Positions 60,961-64,000 of a DNA stretch of 64,000 bases are shown one piece after another. Position 1 is the stretch's first letter. Each line of letters begins with the position of its first letter. The stretch lies in contig NZ_JABAII010000005.1 in NCBI RefSeq assembly GCF_012641405.1, forward strand, positions 62,001 to 126,000, read 5' to 3'. The notes below the pieces were generated by a model. That model ran no database searches, was not told where the DNA came from, and saw only the letters and a list, made by a program, of their open reading frames with translations. The stretch is from Rhizobium sp. P40RR-XXII (lineage in GTDB: Bacteria; Pseudomonadota; Alphaproteobacteria; Rhizobiales; Rhizobiaceae). A program made the position numbers and the translations under genes.

Positions 60961-61618
60961 CCGCTATCCTACTCAAAATCTCAGATTGCATAGTCGCAAC
61001 CGCCGCCACATGATTTTTTCGAGGCCAAATTGCTTCAAGACTTCTTTATGAGGCCTCCATGCTCTTGCCCGTTTGATCATTCAAATCACCCCGATAATAA
61101 CTTATAGTTGAATTCGTTAATATTAAATTAGCATGGTAAATTTTAGCCATACAGTACAGATGATGACGGCGTTATACAGATTGCTCACACCTTCGTATGC
61201 TTACTCTCGACCGTCTTCGGGCACGAGGCCATCAAACAAAATGTCTTTGCCAATATTGCCATCACCCCAGCGAAGCACTACCATTGCTTGCAGATGTAGT
61301 TACTAATCTATGCGTCGCGATAGCCGGATGATGAGCGTAATCGGATATTTGTCGTTCGTCGCCAAAAGACGTGAGGAGAATGGCCCCGATTTTAAAAGCA
61401 ATTAGAAGGCGAGATAATTTCGCTTGTCTTAATTTATCATATGCTTTGACCGGGCGGACCGATAGGGTTTGAGATTTAACGGCATTGTTTCGATGGTCGA
61501 CGCGAAGATGCGACGATGCTCGATCTGTCAGCTTCCGATACTGTCTCATTTGCGCAACCGGCGGGCGGCGTTTGTCATCGGTACGCGAACAAGTCAACCA
61601 AAAAAGCAAATCGACCTG
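60961..61618. other. AT-rich gap without an intact gene
   Basis: About 660 bases, clearly richer in A+T than the coding parts, especially 61080-61180 and 61370-61450. It contains the AraC promoter side and the tail beyond the decayed capsule-export ATPase. No intact gene or IS end was seen. Confidence 0.4.
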
Positions 61619-62265
61619 CAATGCAGAGTGGATCCGAAACGCCGCTTCCATGTCATCGAAAACGCGGCCCCAGCCTGTTTTTAGGACAAGCGCAGGCTTG
61701 CACTAATCACCAATCACATTGAGGTTACGTCGGACGACTATCATCGAAAGATCGTTGCGTATAACGAAGTGCTCTTCGAAGGAGGCAGGTGGAATCGCTT
61801 TTCGCCGACGGAAAGCACCTCGTCGATGAGATAGCAGTCGAAATCGATGGCAAGTGACATGCCGAAGGCCAGTCGCGCCCGGATGCCGGACGAGTATGCT
61901 CGGTGGGCATGCGCGGATGGCAACCAAGCTCGCTGAAATACTCTATCAGATCGCGATTTCGTCGAATGGCTTATCGCAGATCAGTTACAGGAAGCGCATC
62001 CGGTCAAAGCCCGTCATTGAGCCACCGAACCCGCCGCTCAATGCAGTCGGACATGACATCGACATGTTGCGTACGACTTTGCCTCATGCCCGGCTCGTCT
62101 ATGCCTGCGATCATCCGCGCGAGCGACGATCTGCCCGCGCCGTTATGACTAAGAACAGCGATCTTCTCCCCACGGCCGATCTTAAAGTCACACCGTCAAG
62201 ATCGCGGCGCATGCGCCCGTTCACTTCATACTCCTTGACAAGATCGAATACGCCGACAATGCCAT
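61619..62265 (-). pseudogene. Decayed KpsT/Wzt-like polysaccharide-export ATPase
   Basis: Pieces in three frames line up in the order of a KpsT-type ATPase: VFDLVKEYEVNGRMRR.LDGVT; after a one-base shift IGRGEKIAVLSHNGAGRSSL (degenerate Walker A) and MIAGIDEPGMR; then NMSMSCPTALSGGFGGSMTG and DRMRFL followed by a [11 protein letters not shown] with a [23 protein letters not shown] (Walker B); and NLNVIGD, a stop, CKPALVLKTGWGRVFDDMEA. At least three stops and several frameshifts make it non-functional. Closest to rhizobial K-antigen (Rkp) exporters. Confidence 0.8.
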
Positions 62266-62342
62266 CTTCGAGCTTGGGCGCCTCGGCTTCAAGACCGGGA
62301 CTGCCGATGGCGCGAATCGCGCGAGACCGAACGCAAGATAGG

Positions 62343-62640
62343 TCATTGCTGAGCCGCGTGCTCATAAACCTGGATGAACGAAGAAGCGTACGACGCCGGG
62401 CGAGTACACCGTCACCAACGTGAAGAAATCGCCGAATCCTTGTTATTCTCGATAGGGCTCATATGGGACCATCAATATCTCGAAGAATGATCGGAGCGAT
62501 TCAATAGCCGTCTTGTCGGAGCTTCACACCTGGATTCTAGGCTGTTGCCTGCTTCAATTGCGGCTTTCCAAAGTCGGGCGCAATCAGATCTCCCGCGTCG
62601 TTTCCCGTATGGACGATACGTCGGTGGCAGGTCACATCTT
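62343..62640 (-). pseudogene. Decayed KpsE-like capsule-export protein, C-terminal part
   Basis: Directly upstream of the ATPase remnant on the same strand, fragments KAAIEAGNSLESRCEA, then after frameshifts RQDGY, and finally VYEHAAQQ before a TGA at 62345-62343. They resemble the coiled coil (A..LE.AR.EA.RQ..Y) and the EHA-type C-terminus of KpsE/RkpR inner-membrane proteins. Multiple stops break it. The left limit is the stop; the right limit is approximate. Confidence 0.45.
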
Positions 62641-63322
62641 TGCAACTATCGCAACCGCCAAATTGCGATGGTCGGGAGGTTCGATCGCCTGCATCGTGCA
62701 ACGGTCGGACCTCCTCGTATCCTCAAGACCTCTGCTCAATCGTCTCTTTGGCGGAACTCCAAAGATTGACGAATGGACTATAGCCGGCAGAAAGACGGCG
62801 GATTGCTCTTCGTTCAGAGTGTCATTGAGCCGCTAACCACCTTGGCGGCCGCGATGAATGCAAATCGGACCTGCGGCTGCGACGCCCTGCCCTTGACGTT
62901 GACAATCCAAGCCTGGAGCGCGTCTCGAACGCCTCTCCGTGACGCACCGGCCATTGTATCGGCAGATATTCCACAGCGTGGCTGACGGGATCGACAATCT
63001 GAACTTCGCCATCGTCGTCGATGACTGATTTTGACCGGCTCGAACACAACGCTTCGGAGATTGTCGGAATCCCCCCTGGAGAAATCCCGCCGTTCCTGAA
63101 CGGTAGTTCAGTCAAGCCCTGCGCATCTTCGCTTCCTGACCAGCTGGGTCAGCAACGTCATGTCGCGAGCGGGATCATCTGACTACGCCAGAACGCAGAT
63201 GGGAGGAGCTCGATAAAAATGGGCATCCCCCTGCGCGATGTCATGCGTAGCCATATTGGAACGAACGAGCGCCGCTTTTCTGCGGGAGAAATCGAAGGGG
63301 CGCACCGAAGTGCGCCGCTTGT
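62641..63322. other. Degenerate stretch, no assignable gene
   Basis: About 680 bases. Minus-strand frames of up to 97 residues exist (for example one containing VIDDDGEVQIVDPVSHAVEY) but I cannot match them to a family and they lack clear ribosome sites. They may be further gene remnants of the decayed locus. Confidence 0.35.
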
Positions 63323-63568
63323 TCAGACGATGAAAAAAGTCGAGGGTGGGATCTGCAACGCGGTGGCAATGCGGCGAAGTTTTGCCGGATCAGCCTCCGC
63401 GCCGGCCTCGATTTCAATGATTTCCTCACTGGTGAGGCCACAGGTTTCAGACAGATCGTCAACCGTATAACCGATGGTTTCACGCGCCTGCCGCACGGCA
63501 GCTGCGATTTCGCCATGGGGAACGGTAGAAGCCTTTGAACTATCGATATTATTCGGAGTAATGGACAT
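63323..63568 (-). CDS. XRE-type helix-turn-helix protein
   Basis: An 81-residue protein. After a 20-residue leader comes one Cro/CI-type HTH: IAAAVRQARETIGYTVDDLS and TSEEIIEIEAGAEADPAKLR, ending LQIPPSTFFIV. GGAAGGAGAAATTTC precedes the ATG. It has no ligand domain, so it is probably a small DNA-binding regulator. It is the first intact gene after the decayed capsule region. Confidence 0.8.
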   Translation of the reverse strand: MSITPNNIDSSKASTVPHGEIAAAVRQARETIGYTVDDLSETCGLTSEEIIEIEAGAEADPAKLRRIATALQIPPSTFFIV

Positions 63569-63880
63569 GAAATTTCTCCTTCCAGAGTCCGCCGGCCAGC
63601 TCGTTGCCGGGTGAAGGCAGCTATTGCAGCCATGAGGCATATCGACCTAAACAGACGCGGCCGAACGCTGGGTCAATATAGGCATCAATGCGGCAAGGGC
63701 AAGCATGGAAGCGCATAGCTGCCCATCGCCTGGCTCTCGGCTCATGTCGTATTTTAATATTCAGTGATATCGCCGCACGCCACGGTTACAAAATGGCCGA
63801 GCGCTACCGCGGACCATTCTCGCGATCGTTCACCGTCACGAGATATGGAAGGAGAGCCCGTACCACCCGCCCAGGCAAAG

Positions 63881-64000
63881 TTACTTCTTGGCCCTTGCCT
63901 TGCGTATCTTCCGTTCGGCCTCGATCAGAAGGCCCTTGAGTTCCGGTTCGCGCACACGATTGGCCGCTTCGATGAAGGAGACCCATTCGACGCGGCGCTG
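63881..64000 (-). CDS. C-terminal end of a gene running off the window
   Basis: The last 39 codons of a minus-strand frame enter from the right edge and end with TAA at 63883-63881. The frame reads RRVEWVSFIEAANRVREPEL, then GLLIEAERKIRKARAKK: a charged helical, Lys-rich C-terminus. Coding quality is good, but the family cannot be told from this fragment. Confidence 0.6.
   Translation of the reverse strand, partial: QRRVEWVSFIEAANRVREPELKGLLIEAERKIRKARAKK

Noticed and set aside
62822-63115. 97-codon minus-strand frame upstream of the capsule remnants
   Set aside because: It could be another gene remnant, but I could not match it to KpsE, KpsC or a transposase. It is left unassigned rather than forced into the capsule locus.
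1-64000. tRNA, rRNA, CRISPR, intact IS elements
   Set aside because: I looked for cloverleaf-like ends with CCA, direct-repeat arrays with spacers, and transposase motifs with terminal inverted repeats. None was convincing by eye.

Overview
The window reads as chromosome or chromid DNA of a Rhizobiaceae bacterium (Rhizobium/Agrobacterium type). This is an inference from the GC-rich coding style, the density of ABC importers each with its own regulator, a double-palindrome intergenic element of the RIME type, MocEF-like redox proteins, a DUF992 protein and decayed K-antigen export genes. No rRNA, tRNA, CRISPR array, intact insertion sequence or replication origin was seen.

Layout. 0-2.3 kb: a nonsense-interrupted LacI-type regulator, a Rieske ferredoxin with its reductase, and a PptA-like tautomerase. 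2.3-9.7 kb: a sugar module with a SorC regulator, a HAD phosphatase, a LacD-type aldolase, a ROK kinase fused to a P-loop kinase, and a ribose-type ABC importer closed by a strong terminator. 9.9-14 kb: an ammonia-lyase homologue that lacks the MIO triad, an ornithine-cyclodeaminase-family protein, a signal-less PhnD-like protein and a convergent deoxyribosyltransferase. 14-18.3 kb: a class III adenylate cyclase, a DUF992 protein, PepT and a membrane-anchored unknown. 18.8-23.4 kb: a four-gene archaic (Csu/sigma-type) chaperone-usher operon. 23.5-30.9 kb: small proteins (one frameshifted), a GNAT acetyltransferase, two overlapping esterase genes, PQQ glucose dehydrogenase and a DUF763 protein.

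30.9-39.4 kb is a nitrogen-compound module: a Pot-type ABC importer with an Asp/Glu/hydantoin racemase-like gene, divergent from a GntR regulator and two cytosine-deaminase-like amidohydrolases. The second of these lacks key active-site residues. A double-palindrome element follows. 40.6-46.7 kb is a GntR / PLP C-S lyase-type / CUT1 ABC importer operon. 46.9-50.8 kb holds a DUF2278-lamin-tail protein, an M24 peptidase, a DUF1127 protein, a Cys-rich AraC regulator and a 53-residue Cys-rich protein. 51.1-59.2 kb is an efflux locus: a periplasmic LTxxQ-like protein, an OM lipoprotein, MacA, MacB and a convergent two-component system. After another AraC regulator (60-61 kb) the DNA decays. On the minus strand between 61.6 and 62.6 kb lie remnants of KpsE/KpsT-like capsule export genes, then an XRE protein and a gene running off the edge.

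Most clusters follow one plan: regulator, importer and two or three catabolic enzymes, often overlapping by 1 to 8 bases. The items most worth following are the MIO-less lyase cluster, the kinase-kinase fusion beside a bisphosphate-type aldolase, the active-site-deficient amidohydrolase, the Cys-rich AraC/small protein pair and the decayed capsule locus.
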